Shown here: positions 8,185 to 17,845 of the stretch, in pieces
How positions within the stretch are numbered: position 1 is the first letter of the stretch
How the letters are laid out: every line of letters begins with the position of its first letter
Origin: an uncultured Clostridia bacterium
GTDB taxonomy: Bacteria; Bacillota; Clostridia; Oscillospirales; Acutalibacteraceae
DNA: 64,000 bases
NCBI GenBank assembly: GCA_947166625.1
Contig: CAMVEX010000001.1
Span: forward strand, 62,001-126,000
Direction: 5' to 3'
Notes under the pieces: model-generated
What the model was told of the DNA's origin: nothing
Databases searched by the model: none
What the model saw: the letters and a program-made list of their open reading frames with translations, nothing else
Position numbers and translations under genes: made by a program

Positions 8185-9633
8185 ATGAAACCAGCAATCA
8201 TACCTCAGCCGCGTAAAATCACTTATACCGGCGGCATTTCGAGGGCAAACGCGCTCTCGGAAATAAAGATTTCTCACTCATCGGAAATCCCTTCGGAGGG
8301 ATACAGACTGACCCTTAAAAACGACATATTTCACATAATCTGTTCGGATGACGCGGGCGAGTATTACGCGCGAAACACCGTGAAACAGATAGTATCCACC
8401 TGCGGATGTGTCTGCCCCGACCTTGAAATCTATGATTTCCCCGCATTCGCTTACAGAGGACTTTCGCTTGACTGCGCAAGGCATATTTTTGAAATATCCG
8501 ATATAAAAAAGCTGATCGACGCCGCAGCGCTTTGTAAGATGAATGTTTTTCACTGGCATCTTACCGACGATCAGGGCTGGAGGATTCCGATCGACGGCTA
8601 TCCCCTTCTCACCCAAACGGGGAGCAGGCGCAAAAAATCAAATTTCAGAGGGCTTAAAGAAGACGGAGAATACTGCGGATTTTATCAAAAAGACGAAATA
8701 AGAGAAATTGTCGGTTACTGCGCAAAAAGGCATATTGAAGTCATCCCCGAAGCGGAAATGCCGGGGCATACAACGGCGATACTCGCCTCTTACCCCGAAT
8801 TCGGATGCACGGGAAAGGAAATCAAGGTGCAGACAAAAGAGGGAATATTCGATACGGTTTTATGCCTCGGAAACGAAAAAATATATGATTTGATCTTTGC
8901 GATACTCGACGAGATCTGCGAGCTGTTTCCGGGCAGATATATTCACATCGGCGGGGATGAAACGCCGAGGACGGAATGGAAAAAATGCGAAAAATGCGCA
9001 AAGAAAGCCGAAGAACTCGGCATAACGGATCTTGACGCATTTCAGGGGCAGTTTATCAAATCCGTCGCCGCTTATCTCAGATCAAAAGGCAAAACGGCAA
9101 TAACCTGGAACGAAAGCCTGAAGGGCGGTCAGCTCGAGCCCGGCGATGTAATGGTCCAATACTGGATGGGAAATAAAGAATATACGGATGATTTCATGAG
9201 CAAAGGCGGCAGGATAATCCAAAGCGATTTTTTCCATTACTACTGCGATTATCCGCTCGCGATGACGCCGCTTAAAAAAACATACGATTTTGAGCCGGAA
9301 AAAACGGGCAAGAAGGCAGATTCCGTTTACGGCATCGAAGCGGAGATGTGGACGGAATTCATCAACACCTTCGAGGGGATCTGCGAAAAATATATTCCGA
9401 GGCTTCAGATAATCGCGGAAAGGGCATGGTGTTCGGATGACGCCCCGGGATTTGACAGCTTTATGAAAAGATTTGAAAGGCTCCGGGCTCTGACCGAACA
9501 ATGCGGAGTCAAAATCCCCGCAAGCGAAAAGCTGAAAATAAATCCGCTTTTGAGAATACCGAAAATCATCGAATTTTTTGCGGGAGTGCCCGATTTCAAC
9601 ACCATCAAAAATTCAATATTCAACAGCAAATAA
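8185..9633 (+). CDS. Beta-N-acetylhexosaminidase, GH20 family
   Basis: A 482-residue enzyme that removes terminal GlcNAc or GalNAc from glycans. GH20 family signs are the short N-terminal alpha/beta domain (about 1-90), the HWHLTDDQGWRI block (near 120), PEAEMPGH (near 190) and the paired catalytic Asp258-Glu259 in GGDE. These residues drive substrate-assisted catalysis through the N-acetyl group. No signal peptide is visible, so it probably acts in the cytoplasm on imported oligosaccharides. The gene just downstream, with its own promoter, is a GPH sugar symporter that could supply them. Confidence 0.92.
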   Translation: MKPAIIPQPRKITYTGGISRANALSEIKISHSSEIPSEGYRLTLKNDIFHIICSDDAGEYYARNTVKQIVSTCGCVCPDLEIYDFPAFAYRGLSLDCARHIFEISDIKKLIDAAALCKMNVFHWHLTDDQGWRIPIDGYPLLTQTGSRRKKSNFRGLKEDGEYCGFYQKDEIREIVGYCAKRHIEVIPEAEMPGHTTAILASYPEFGCTGKEIKVQTKEGIFDTVLCLGNEKIYDLIFAILDEICELFPGRYIHIGGDETPRTEWKKCEKCAKKAEELGITDLDAFQGQFIKSVAAYLRSKGKTAITWNESLKGGQLEPGDVMVQYWMGNKEYTDDFMSKGGRIIQSDFFHYYCDYPLAMTPLKKTYDFEPEKTGKKADSVYGIEAEMWTEFINTFEGICEKYIPRLQIIAERAWCSDDAPGFDSFMKRFERLRALTEQCGVKIPASEKLKINPLLRIPKIIEFFAGVPDFNTIKNSIFNSK

Positions 9634-9636
9634 TGC

Positions 9637-9665
9637 TTGACCGAAAAGCGCATATTTGCTATTAT
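9637..9665 (+). promoter_or_regulatory. Promoter for the GPH symporter-lepA-hemW operon
   Basis: TTGACC (9637-9642), a 17-base spacer and TATTAT (9660-9665), with TGC before the -10. It lies just after the GH20 stop. The leader to the GTG start at 9693 is about 20 bases. Confidence 0.7.
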
Positions 9666-9692
9666 TATTTATATTGATTCAGGGGTGAATTT

Positions 9693-11282
9693 GTGGGAAA
9701 GACAGGAGATAAAATCAAGGATATTATCGGCGTTGAAGGCAAGTTTTCACGCGCTTTCTGGCCGAAGGCCGGCTACACCTGCGCAAACATCACCATCGGC
9801 GGCGCGGGATACCCGCTCAACCAGTTTCACCAGCAGTTTCTCGCCTATGTGGAGGGAATGAAAACCGGAATGGCGGGCAGGATAACTCTCATAGCCGGTC
9901 TGTGGGACGCGGTGAGCGACCCGATAATGGGAGTGCTGACTGACAGGACAAAATCGAGATTCGGCAGACACAGACCGTATCTCCTTCTCAGCGCCATTCC
10001 CTTCGCCATAGCGTATCTTACGAAATGGACCTCATTCGGCATCTCATCCGGCGGCAACGAAAAGGCCGTGTGGTGGTGGTATCTCTTTTCCGCAATACTT
10101 TACTGCACCTTTATGACGATAATGTCGATACCGCACGAGGCGATGCTTCCGACCGTCGCTCCGAAATACTTTGAGCGCACGCAGGTAAAGATAGTTGAAT
10201 ATATGATGAACTCCGTAGGTCAGGTATCATCCTATGTTTTCACCGCGCTTGCTCTGAGCGGATTCAACATAAAAACGGCTCTTGTGGACCTGCCGACTCC
10301 CTCGGCAGACGACCGTCAGAATTATACGATGGTCGGAATTGTGCTCGCGATATGGTTTGTGTGGGCGCCTATCCTCTGCTTCTTCACCACGAAGGAGCCT
10401 TCTTCCGTAAATCAGGTGAATCCGCCGCTTGATATCAAGCATCTGCTAACGGAATACAAGCTCGTATTTTCAAGCAGGGCATTCCGCCAGTATTTTATCA
10501 TCGCCCTGTTTTTCTCAATGAGCAGATATTTCTGCAACTACGCGGATCAGTATTTTATGGTGAGCGTGACAGACACCTACAATATTTTTATCTCGATGAA
10601 TATTATTTCGGGCATTGCTGAATTCAGCGGCTCGCCGATAAATTATCTTATCACCAGATACAAGGGCAAGACCGCCTGCGGAAAGCTGCTCGGGCCGCTT
10701 ATGGTCATAGGTATCGCAGTGAATTCATTACTGACATATGAAACCCCGAGAGCGATAAAATACATCGTTATAGTTGTTTCGGCGATATGCTACAATATAG
10801 GATTTTCAGGCCCCGGATTTGTGGCGGAGAATATTCAGCCCGACATAACCGATGTTGACGAGCTGATCACGGGAAGACGGCGCGAGGGCGTGATAGCGAC
10901 CTTCAAAACCCTTTTCAGCAAGACGGTGAGCTCCCTTATGGGTTACGCGGTCGGTCAATCGCTTGAATGGTTCGGCTACGACCCGAAAATCAAACATCCT
11001 TCGCTTCAATCAAAGCGCACGACATTCGGCCTCAGGCTCAACTATTCGATCATCCCCTCAATTCTCGCTCTCTTCTGCGTGATCTCGATTTTCAGATATA
11101 AAATGACCAAGCACGATCACGAGGAAATCAAGAGGATAATAAGAGAGAAACACGAAACGGGTACCTGCACGATAACCGAAGACGAAAAGAAACGCATAGA
11201 GGAAATAGCGGGTCAGCCCTGGGAAAAGATGTGGATAGGCAAAGGCGACACATATCGCAGCCTTGACGGCGTTCAACTATGA
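9693..11282 (+). CDS. GPH-family sugar:cation symporter
   Basis: A 529-residue membrane protein of the glycoside-pentoside-hexuronide branch of the major facilitator superfamily. The cytoplasmic signature is near 75-100: WDAVSDPIMG followed by a DRTKSRFGRHRPY loop. About 12 hydrophobic segments follow, and the tail after about 480 is charged. The start is GTG with AGGGGTG upstream. The substrate is probably a sugar or oligosaccharide, perhaps the product used by the GH20 enzyme before it; the link is only by position. It is followed 18 bases later by lepA. A second member of the family is at 62977. Confidence 0.88.
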   Translation: MGKTGDKIKDIIGVEGKFSRAFWPKAGYTCANITIGGAGYPLNQFHQQFLAYVEGMKTGMAGRITLIAGLWDAVSDPIMGVLTDRTKSRFGRHRPYLLLSAIPFAIAYLTKWTSFGISSGGNEKAVWWWYLFSAILYCTFMTIMSIPHEAMLPTVAPKYFERTQVKIVEYMMNSVGQVSSYVFTALALSGFNIKTALVDLPTPSADDRQNYTMVGIVLAIWFVWAPILCFFTTKEPSSVNQVNPPLDIKHLLTEYKLVFSSRAFRQYFIIALFFSMSRYFCNYADQYFMVSVTDTYNIFISMNIISGIAEFSGSPINYLITRYKGKTACGKLLGPLMVIGIAVNSLLTYETPRAIKYIVIVVSAICYNIGFSGPGFVAENIQPDITDVDELITGRRREGVIATFKTLFSKTVSSLMGYAVGQSLEWFGYDPKIKHPSLQSKRTTFGLRLNYSIIPSILALFCVISIFRYKMTKHDHEEIKRIIREKHETGTCTITEDEKKRIEEIAGQPWEKMWIGKGDTYRSLDGVQL

Positions 11283-11300
11283 TTTAAGAGGTAACTCAAA

Positions 11301-13115
11301 TTGGCAATAAACAAAGACAAAATCAGGAATTTCTGCATAATAGCCCATATCGATCACGGCAAATCCACCCTCGCCGACCGCCTGCTCGAAAAGACGAATT
11401 CGGTGGCGCTCAGGGATATGACTGATCAGCTTCTTGACGATATGGATCTCGAAAGAGAGAGAGGGATTACCATCAAGGCTCACGCCGTTACGCTCAACTA
11501 CAGGGCGAAGGACGGCGAAGAATACCTGCTCAATCTGATAGACACTCCCGGCCATGTGGACTTCAATTATGAGGTTTCCCGTTCTCTCGCAGCCTGTGAG
11601 GGAGCGATACTGATAATCGACGCCACTCAGGGAGTTGAGGCTCAGACCCTCGCAAACACTTACCTTGCGCTTGACCACGACCTTGAGATAGTGCCCGTAA
11701 TAAACAAGATTGACCTCCCCTCCGCCGACCCGGACAGAGTATCAAAAGAGGTGGAGGATGTAATAGGTCTTGACTGCTCCGAAGCCGCAAAGATCTCGGC
11801 TAAAACGGGCGAAAATGTTGAGGAAGTCCTTGAGCAGATTGTAAAGTTCATCCCCTCGCCCGAGGCAAACGACGATCTGCCCTGCCGCGCCCTCATATTT
11901 GACTCAGTTTATGACAGCTACAAGGGCGTAATAGTATATGTCAGGGTAAAAGAAGGCAGGATAAAGCCGGGCGACACCATGCGGCTCATGGCTACGGGCG
12001 CTGAATTCACCGTGGTCGAAACAGGCTACATGAGGGCGAGAATGCCCGAGCCGAGAGATGAGCTGACAGCCGGCGAAGTGGGCTACATAACCGCGAGCAT
12101 CAAGACCGTCGGCGACGCGAGAGTGGGCGATACGGTCACTACCGCTGCAAACCCCGCTTCACAGCCTCTGCCCGGATACAGAAAAGTAAACCCGATGGTA
12201 TTCTGCGGAATTTATCCGGCGGACGGTGCAGACTATGAAAATCTGCGCGAAGCCCTTGAAAAGCTTCAGCTGAATGACGCCTCGCTCAGCTTTGAGCCCG
12301 AAACATCGGGGGCTCTCGGATTCGGTTTCCGCTGCGGATTCCTCGGTCTGCTTCACCTTGAAATAATTCAGGAGAGGCTTGAAAGAGAATATGATCTCGA
12401 TCTGGTCACAACCGTTCCGAGCGTTGTGTATAAGATAAATCTCACGGACGGCACACAGGTCGAAATCGACAACCCGACCCACTACCCCGACCCCGCAAAT
12501 ATCGCCTCATGCGAGGAGCCATTTACCGACGCTCACATTTATACCCCCGCCGAATATGTCGGGACGATAATGGATCTCTGCCAGGAAAGGCGCGGAGTAT
12601 TCAAAAATATGGATTATATCACTCCCGAGAGGGTCGATATACATTATGAGCTTCCGCTTAATGAGATCATTTATGACTTCTTTGATTCTCTCAAATCAAG
12701 GACCCGCGGCTACGCTTCATTTGACTATGAGATAAGCGATTACAGAGCGAGCAAGCTCGTGAAGCTGGATGTCTTGCTGAACGGCGATATAATCGACGCT
12801 CTCTCATTTATCATCCACTCGGATAAAGCATATTCAAAGGCGCGTAAAATAGCCGAAAAACTGAAGGATAATATCCCCAGACAGATGTTTGAAATACCTA
12901 TTCAGATAGCCATAGGCGGCAAGATCATCGCCAGAGAGACCGTCAAGGCAATGCGCAAAGACGTGCTCGCAAAATGCTACGGCGGCGATATTACCAGAAA
13001 GAAAAAACTGCTTGAAAAGCAGAAGGAAGGCAAAAAGAGAATGCGCCATTTCGGCACCGTCGAGGTGCCGCAGGAAGCGTTTATGGCGGTGCTCAAGCTT
13101 GACGATGACGGATAA
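11301..13115 (+). CDS. lepA: Elongation factor 4 (LepA GTPase)
   Basis: A 604-residue ribosome-associated GTPase that affects translocation and ribosome assembly. The GTP-binding motifs are clear: [37 protein letters not shown]. The domain order is that of EF-G without domain IV, with the LepA-specific C-terminal domain ending in [17 protein letters not shown]. Length matches the family (about 600). It starts at TTG with a GAGGT site. It overlaps hemW by 11 bases; the lepA-hemW order is common in Firmicutes, although hrcA and heat-shock genes do not follow here. Confidence 0.97.
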   Translation: MAINKDKIRNFCIIAHIDHGKSTLADRLLEKTNSVALRDMTDQLLDDMDLERERGITIKAHAVTLNYRAKDGEEYLLNLIDTPGHVDFNYEVSRSLAACEGAILIIDATQGVEAQTLANTYLALDHDLEIVPVINKIDLPSADPDRVSKEVEDVIGLDCSEAAKISAKTGENVEEVLEQIVKFIPSPEANDDLPCRALIFDSVYDSYKGVIVYVRVKEGRIKPGDTMRLMATGAEFTVVETGYMRARMPEPRDELTAGEVGYITASIKTVGDARVGDTVTTAANPASQPLPGYRKVNPMVFCGIYPADGADYENLREALEKLQLNDASLSFEPETSGALGFGFRCGFLGLLHLEIIQERLEREYDLDLVTTVPSVVYKINLTDGTQVEIDNPTHYPDPANIASCEEPFTDAHIYTPAEYVGTIMDLCQERRGVFKNMDYITPERVDIHYELPLNEIIYDFFDSLKSRTRGYASFDYEISDYRASKLVKLDVLLNGDIIDALSFIIHSDKAYSKARKIAEKLKDNIPRQMFEIPIQIAIGGKIIARETVKAMRKDVLAKCYGGDITRKKKLLEKQKEGKKRMRHFGTVEVPQEAFMAVLKLDDDG

Positions 13116-14217
13116 AACAAAGCCGATCGGGCTCTATATCCATATTCCTTTTTGCAGGAGTAAATGTCCATACTGTGACTTTTACTCCTTTTCTCCGCGC
13201 GAAGAACTGATCGACGAATACACAAAGCGGGTCTGCGAAGAGCTGAAAAATACGCATCATACGTTTGATACCGTATATTTCGGCGGCGGCACTCCCTCAT
13301 TTATCGGAGAAAAGAGAATTACGGAAATTCTCGGTAATGTTGCCTTCACAAATAACGCCGAGATCACCGTTGAATGCAATCCGTCTGATACGGGCGACAA
13401 GGAAAGATCCTTTGATTTTTCCGCTCTCGCGCAAGCGGGAGTAAACAGGATATCAATGGGGCTTCAAAGCTCCTCGGACAGCGAGAGAAGGGCTCTGGGA
13501 AGAAGGGCCGGGAAAGACGAGGTCCTGAGAGCCGTGGAGAGAGCGCAAAACGCAGGCATAGACAATATTTCACTCGATCTGATGCTCGGCATACCGGGTC
13601 AGACAGCCGAAAGCCTTAAAGGGTCCGTTGATTTTGCGGTCTCCGCAGGCGCGCGCCATATCAGCGCATATATCCTCAAAATAGAAGAAAACACCTTCTT
13701 CGGCAGGCATCCCGAAAAGTATTCATTCCCCTCGGATGACGAGACCGCGGATCTTTATCTCAAAACGGCAGAAGCCCTGAAGGAAAAGGGATATATCCAC
13801 TATGAGATCTCAAATTTTGCCGTTCCGGGATATGAGAGCAGACACAATCTGAAATACTGGAAGCTGGACGATTATCTCGGCACAGGCCCTGCCGCTCACT
13901 CATTCATCGGCGGGAAAAGGAGCTTTTACCCGGCAGATATAAAAGAATATCTCGCCGGCTGTGAGAGAATCTGTGACGGTGAGGGCGGAGGCGAAGATGA
14001 ATATATCATGCTCTCGCTGAGGCTCCGTGAAGGCTTGGATCTCGATAAATATGAGGAGAGATACTCAAAGACCGTGAATCCCGGCTTCACGGAAAAATGC
14101 AGGCTTTACGCCGACAGGGGCTTCGGGAGCTTTGACGGCAGAATATTTTCACTGAATTCACGAGGATTTCTGATATCAAATACCGTTATTTCTGAACTGC
14201 TCGCTGAACTTGACTGA
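13105..14217 (+). CDS. hemW: HemW-like radical SAM protein
   Basis: A 370-residue radical SAM protein of the oxygen-independent coproporphyrinogen oxidase-like group, now seen as a haem chaperone. The 4Fe-4S motif is CxxxCxxC in [12 protein letters not shown] near residue 20. YFGGGTPS (near 57) and NRISMGLQS follow. HemW lacks the extra N-terminal residues of true HemN, as here. A longer TTG-start reading is possible but would run inside lepA without support. The chosen ATG overlaps the lepA end by 11 bases, so the two are probably translationally coupled. Confidence 0.93.
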   Translation: MTDKTKPIGLYIHIPFCRSKCPYCDFYSFSPREELIDEYTKRVCEELKNTHHTFDTVYFGGGTPSFIGEKRITEILGNVAFTNNAEITVECNPSDTGDKERSFDFSALAQAGVNRISMGLQSSSDSERRALGRRAGKDEVLRAVERAQNAGIDNISLDLMLGIPGQTAESLKGSVDFAVSAGARHISAYILKIEENTFFGRHPEKYSFPSDDETADLYLKTAEALKEKGYIHYEISNFAVPGYESRHNLKYWKLDDYLGTGPAAHSFIGGKRSFYPADIKEYLAGCERICDGEGGGEDEYIMLSLRLREGLDLDKYEERYSKTVNPGFTEKCRLYADRGFGSFDGRIFSLNSRGFLISNTVISELLAELD

Positions 14218-14311
14218 AATTGAACTTTGGTAAATTTTTGTTAATCTTTTATTAAAATATACTACATATTTGGCGCAATATACAATAATGGCACCGAATA
14301 TGATTTTATCC

Positions 14312-14340
14312 TTGATTTTTCCATATCTCAATATTATAAT
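14312..14340 (+). promoter_or_regulatory. Promoter for the xpt-nucleoside transport operon
   Basis: TTGATT (14312-14317), a 17-base spacer and TATAAT (14335-14340). The upstream 90 bases are A+T-rich. No purine riboswitch core was seen before the TTG start at 14377. Confidence 0.7.
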
Positions 14341-14376
14341 AAAAGAGTAAAAATTCTCGTTTCGGGGTGAGTTAAA

Positions 14377-14946
14377 TTGCAGCTTTTGGAGGACAGGATC
14401 CGTCAGCAGGGCGAGATTATCGGCAACGATATAGTTAAGGTTGACATGTTCCTAAATCACCAGATAGATGTTGATTTACTCTGCGAAATCGGCAAGGAAT
14501 TCAAGAGACTTTTTGCAGGCGAAGAAATCAATAAAATACTCACGATAGAGGCTTCGGGTATCGGGATAGCGTGCATTGCCGCGCAGTATTTTTCCGTGCC
14601 TGTGGTTTTTGCGAAAAAAGGAATTCACCGCAATGTCGGCAACGATATTTATACCGGTGAAGTTTTTTCATTTACAAAGAATCAAAACACGCAGATAGGA
14701 ATTTCCAAAAAATACATAAACGCAAACGATAAGATCCTGATTATCGACGATTTCCTCGCAAACGGCGCCGCGGTCAAGGGGCTTATCGGAATCTGCAAGC
14801 AGGCGGGTGCGAGCGTAAACGGAATAGGCATCTGCATCGAAAAGGGCTTCCAGCCCGGCGGCAAAGAGCTGAGAAGCATGGGATACCATGTTGAATCGCT
14901 CGCGATCATCAAATCTATCGACGACGGAAAAATCATCTTCGGATGA
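14377..14946 (+). CDS. xpt: Xanthine phosphoribosyltransferase
   Basis: A 189-residue purine salvage enzyme that makes XMP from xanthine and PRPP. The length and residues fit Xpt: IEASGIGIA near 50, FAKKGIHRN near 76 and the PRPP-binding ILIIDDFLANG near 122-132. The start is TTG with GGGGTGAG upstream. It is followed 34 bases later by a BMP nucleoside-binding lipoprotein and the matching ABC transporter, so the operon takes up nucleosides and feeds their bases into salvage. In Bacillus, xpt is controlled by a purine riboswitch; none is visible here. Confidence 0.93.
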   Translation: MQLLEDRIRQQGEIIGNDIVKVDMFLNHQIDVDLLCEIGKEFKRLFAGEEINKILTIEASGIGIACIAAQYFSVPVVFAKKGIHRNVGNDIYTGEVFSFTKNQNTQIGISKKYINANDKILIIDDFLANGAAVKGLIGICKQAGASVNGIGICIEKGFQPGGKELRSMGYHVESLAIIKSIDDGKIIFG

Positions 14947-14980
14947 TAATATAACAGCAATTTTTTACGGAGGTAATTTT

Positions 14981-16219
14981 ATGAAAAAGATTCTCGCAAT
15001 CATCCTTTCACTCATGCTTGTGATCGGTCTCGCGGCCTGCGGAGCAAAAGATTCCGCCGACAACACGACCGCCGCTCCCGAAAACAGCAACAGCGAAAGC
15101 ACACCGTCGGCAACCGATATGAAAGTCGGCTTCATTTTCCTTCACGATGAAAACTCTACTTATGATAAGAACTTCATCGATGCCGCAAAAGAAGCCTGCG
15201 AAAATCTCGGCGTTGAGTATGTTCTTAAAACCAACATTCCCGAAGATAAAGAATGCTATGAAACCGCTGCAGACCTTGCAGAAAGCGGATGCTCTATAGT
15301 ATTTGCCGACAGTTTCGGTCATGAGGATTATATGATTCAGGCAGCAAAAGAATATCCCGAAGTTCAGTTCTGCCATGCCACCGGCACTCAGGCTCACACC
15401 GCCGGCCTTGATAATTTCAATAACGCTTTTGCTTCCATTTATGAGGGCCGTTACCTTGCAGGCGTTGCCGCAGGTATGAAACTCAATGAAATGATTGAAA
15501 GCGGTAAGATCAAAGCTGAAGATGCAAAAATCGGTTATATCGGCGCTTATACTTATGCTGAAGTTATTTCCGGTTACACCTCATTCTTCCTTGGTGCTCG
15601 TTCTGTTTGCAAAAGCGCAACAATGGCAGTTCAGTTCACCGGTTCCTGGTATGATGAAACTGCCGAGAAAGAAGCAGCAAATACTCTTATTGAAAGAGGC
15701 TGTGTTCTTATTAGCCAGCACGCCGATTCCATGGGTGCCCCCACTGCCTGTGAAAACGCCGGTGTTCCCGATGTTTCCTACAACGGCTCCACAAAGAGCG
15801 TAGCCCCCAACACCTATATTATTTCTTCTAAAATTAACTGGGTTCCCTACTTTGAATATATAATCAACCAGGTTGCCAACGGCCAGCCCATTGATACCGA
15901 CTGGACCGGCACAATCGCAACAGGTTCCGTTCAGCTTACCGAGCTTAATGAAGATGTAGCCGCTGAAGGCACAAAAGAAGCCATTGAAGAAGCACAGGCA
16001 AAGCTTGAAGCAGGCACACTTCATGTATATGATACCGCAACATTTACAGTTGACGGCAAAGAGCTTACCGAATATAAAGCTGATGTTGATTCCGATCCCG
16101 ATTATACACCCGATACCAATGTTGTTTCAGACGGCTATTTCCATGAGAGCGAATTCCGTTCAGCACCTTATTTTGACCTTGAGATAGACGGTATTGAACG
16201 CCTGAACGCAAAATTCTGA
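14981..16219 (+). CDS. BMP-family nucleoside-binding lipoprotein
   Basis: A 412-residue substrate-binding lipoprotein of the BMP/PnrA family, which binds purine nucleosides outside the cell for ABC import. The lipobox LAAC places Cys20 at the mature end, followed by a Ser/Thr/Glu linker to about 45. The two-lobed domain starts with KVGFIFLHDE and includes ADSFGHEDYM and the GYIGAYTYAEV strand typical of BMP. The C-terminal tail (about 345-412) is longer than usual. The start at 14981 has a GGAGG site; an earlier in-frame ATG lies inside xpt and is not used. A terminator-like hairpin follows. Confidence 0.93.
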   Translation: MKKILAIILSLMLVIGLAACGAKDSADNTTAAPENSNSESTPSATDMKVGFIFLHDENSTYDKNFIDAAKEACENLGVEYVLKTNIPEDKECYETAADLAESGCSIVFADSFGHEDYMIQAAKEYPEVQFCHATGTQAHTAGLDNFNNAFASIYEGRYLAGVAAGMKLNEMIESGKIKAEDAKIGYIGAYTYAEVISGYTSFFLGARSVCKSATMAVQFTGSWYDETAEKEAANTLIERGCVLISQHADSMGAPTACENAGVPDVSYNGSTKSVAPNTYIISSKINWVPYFEYIINQVANGQPIDTDWTGTIATGSVQLTELNEDVAAEGTKEAIEEAQAKLEAGTLHVYDTATFTVDGKELTEYKADVDSDPDYTPDTNVVSDGYFHESEFRSAPYFDLEIDGIERLNAKF

Positions 16220-16236
16220 TTTAAATAATGTTTCCC

Positions 16237-16276
16237 GGCGGGGCAGTTTGCTCGAACTCCCCGCCTCTTTATTATT
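16237..16276 (+). terminator. Partial terminator between binding-protein and ATPase genes
   Basis: GGCGGGG (16237-16243) pairs with CCCCGCC (16259-16265), with an inner AGTT/AACT pairing, then TCTTTATTATTTT. Placed inside the operon, it probably lowers the ATPase and permease levels relative to the binding protein. Confidence 0.75.
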
Positions 16277-16303
16277 TTCTATTCGGTTTCAAGGAGGATA
16301 TCA

Positions 16304-17845
16304 ATGCCTGTACCTGCAATTGAGCTGCGCAATATAAGTAAATCATTCGGAAGTATTGCGGCAAATAAAAACATAAACTTAACTGTTAACCGGGGCGAGA
16401 TTTTATCTATACTCGGTGAAAACGGAAGCGGTAAAACCACGCTGATGAATATGATCTGCGGAATATATTTTCCCGATCACGGCCAGATTTTTATTGACGG
16501 CAAAGAGGTTGTTATCCGCTCCCCCAGAGATTCTTTTGAATATAAGATAGGAATGATACATCAGCATTTCAAACTTGTTGATGTTTTTTCTGCTGCAGAA
16601 AATATTATTCTGGGTATGGAAGATACCGGTAAATACAACCTGAAAAAATCCATTGAACAAATCAAAAAAATCAGTGAAGAATACGGCTTTGATATTGACC
16701 CGAACAAAAAAATATATGAAATGTCTGTTTCTGAAAAACAGACTGTTGAAATAATTAAAGTTCTTTACAGAGGCGCAGATATTCTTATCCTTGATGAACC
16801 CACGGCGGTTCTGACTCCTCAGGAAACCGATAAACTCTTTACAGTTCTCAGAAAAATGAAAGAGAACGGCAAATCAATTATTATCATTACCCATAAACTA
16901 CATGAAGTGCTCTCAATTTCCGATAAAGTATCGGTATTGAGAAAGGGAGAATATATCGGAACACTTATTACCAAAGAAACAAATGAGTCACAGCTTACCG
17001 AAATGATGGTAGGCAAAAAAATCAGCCTGGATATAGACCGCAGCGAACCCGAAGGCTGTGAAGACAGGCTGGTAGTTGAGAACCTGAACTGTACCAATTC
17101 AGATGGAATTAAAACCCTTGACAGCGTTTCATTCACTGCAAAAAGCGGAGAAATACTCGGCATAGCCGGTATTGCCGGCAGCGGGCAGAAAGAACTGCTT
17201 GAATCAATTGCAGGCCTTCAGAAATTTGACAGCGGTGAAATTGTATACAACAACCCAAAAACAGGCAAAGCGGATAATCTCAAGGGAAAAACTCCCCTGC
17301 AGATAAGAGAGCTGGGGGTACGGCTTTCATTCGTTCCCGAAGACCGCCTTGGTATGGGACTTGTAGGCAATATGGATATAACCGATAATATGATGCTCCG
17401 TTCCTACAGGAAAGGAAAAACCGCATTCCTTAAAAGAGGAGCACCTAAAAAACTGGCAGAAAAAGTTGTTTCTGACCTTGAAGTAGTTACACCGGGAATC
17501 GGAACCCCGGTAAGGCGCCTTTCCGGCGGCAATGTGCAGAAAATACTTGTTGGCAGAGAAATAGCATTTGCCCCGACCGTATTTATGGCAGCATATCCGG
17601 TAAGAGGTCTTGATATAAATTCATCGTATCTTATATATAACCTGCTCAATGAACAAAAAGAAAACGGCGTTGCCGTTATTTTCGTTGGCGAAGACCTTGA
17701 TGTTCTGCTTGAACTCTGTGACAGAATAATGGTACTCAGCTCAGGCTCGGTTACCGGAATTGTTGACGCAAAAAACACAACAAAAGAAGAGCTGGGTATT
17801 CTTATGACTAAAAACAGCAAAGGAGGCTATGGCGATGAGCAATAA
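16304..17845 (+). CDS. Nucleoside ABC transporter ATPase, two domains
   Basis: A 513-residue tandem ABC ATPase. Domain 1 (about 5-240) has Walker A GENGSGKTT, a weak signature MSVSEKQ and Walker B ILILDEPTA. Domain 2 (about 255-505) has a reduced Walker A, GIAGSGQKE, a full signature LSGGNVQK, and a Walker B that lacks the catalytic acid (VFMAAYPVRGLD). Such asymmetry is usual in the sugar/nucleoside type with one good ATP site. It overlaps the first permease by 11 bases. With the BMP lipoprotein and two permeases it forms a complete importer. Confidence 0.93.
   Translation: MPVPAIELRNISKSFGSIAANKNINLTVNRGEILSILGENGSGKTTLMNMICGIYFPDHGQIFIDGKEVVIRSPRDSFEYKIGMIHQHFKLVDVFSAAENIILGMEDTGKYNLKKSIEQIKKISEEYGFDIDPNKKIYEMSVSEKQTVEIIKVLYRGADILILDEPTAVLTPQETDKLFTVLRKMKENGKSIIIITHKLHEVLSISDKVSVLRKGEYIGTLITKETNESQLTEMMVGKKISLDIDRSEPEGCEDRLVVENLNCTNSDGIKTLDSVSFTAKSGEILGIAGIAGSGQKELLESIAGLQKFDSGEIVYNNPKTGKADNLKGKTPLQIRELGVRLSFVPEDRLGMGLVGNMDITDNMMLRSYRKGKTAFLKRGAPKKLAEKVVSDLEVVTPGIGTPVRRLSGGNVQKILVGREIAFAPTVFMAAYPVRGLDINSSYLIYNLLNEQKENGVAVIFVGEDLDVLLELCDRIMVLSSGSVTGIVDAKNTTKEELGILMTKNSKGGYGDEQ

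Noticed and set aside
13012-13104. Longer hemW start at the TTG inside lepA
   Set aside because: The added 31 residues are Arg-rich shadow of lepA and precede the conserved HemW start; the ATG at 13105 fits the family.
14218-14376. Purine riboswitch before xpt
   Set aside because: I looked for the conserved core and three-way junction and found only A+T-rich sequence with a promoter.
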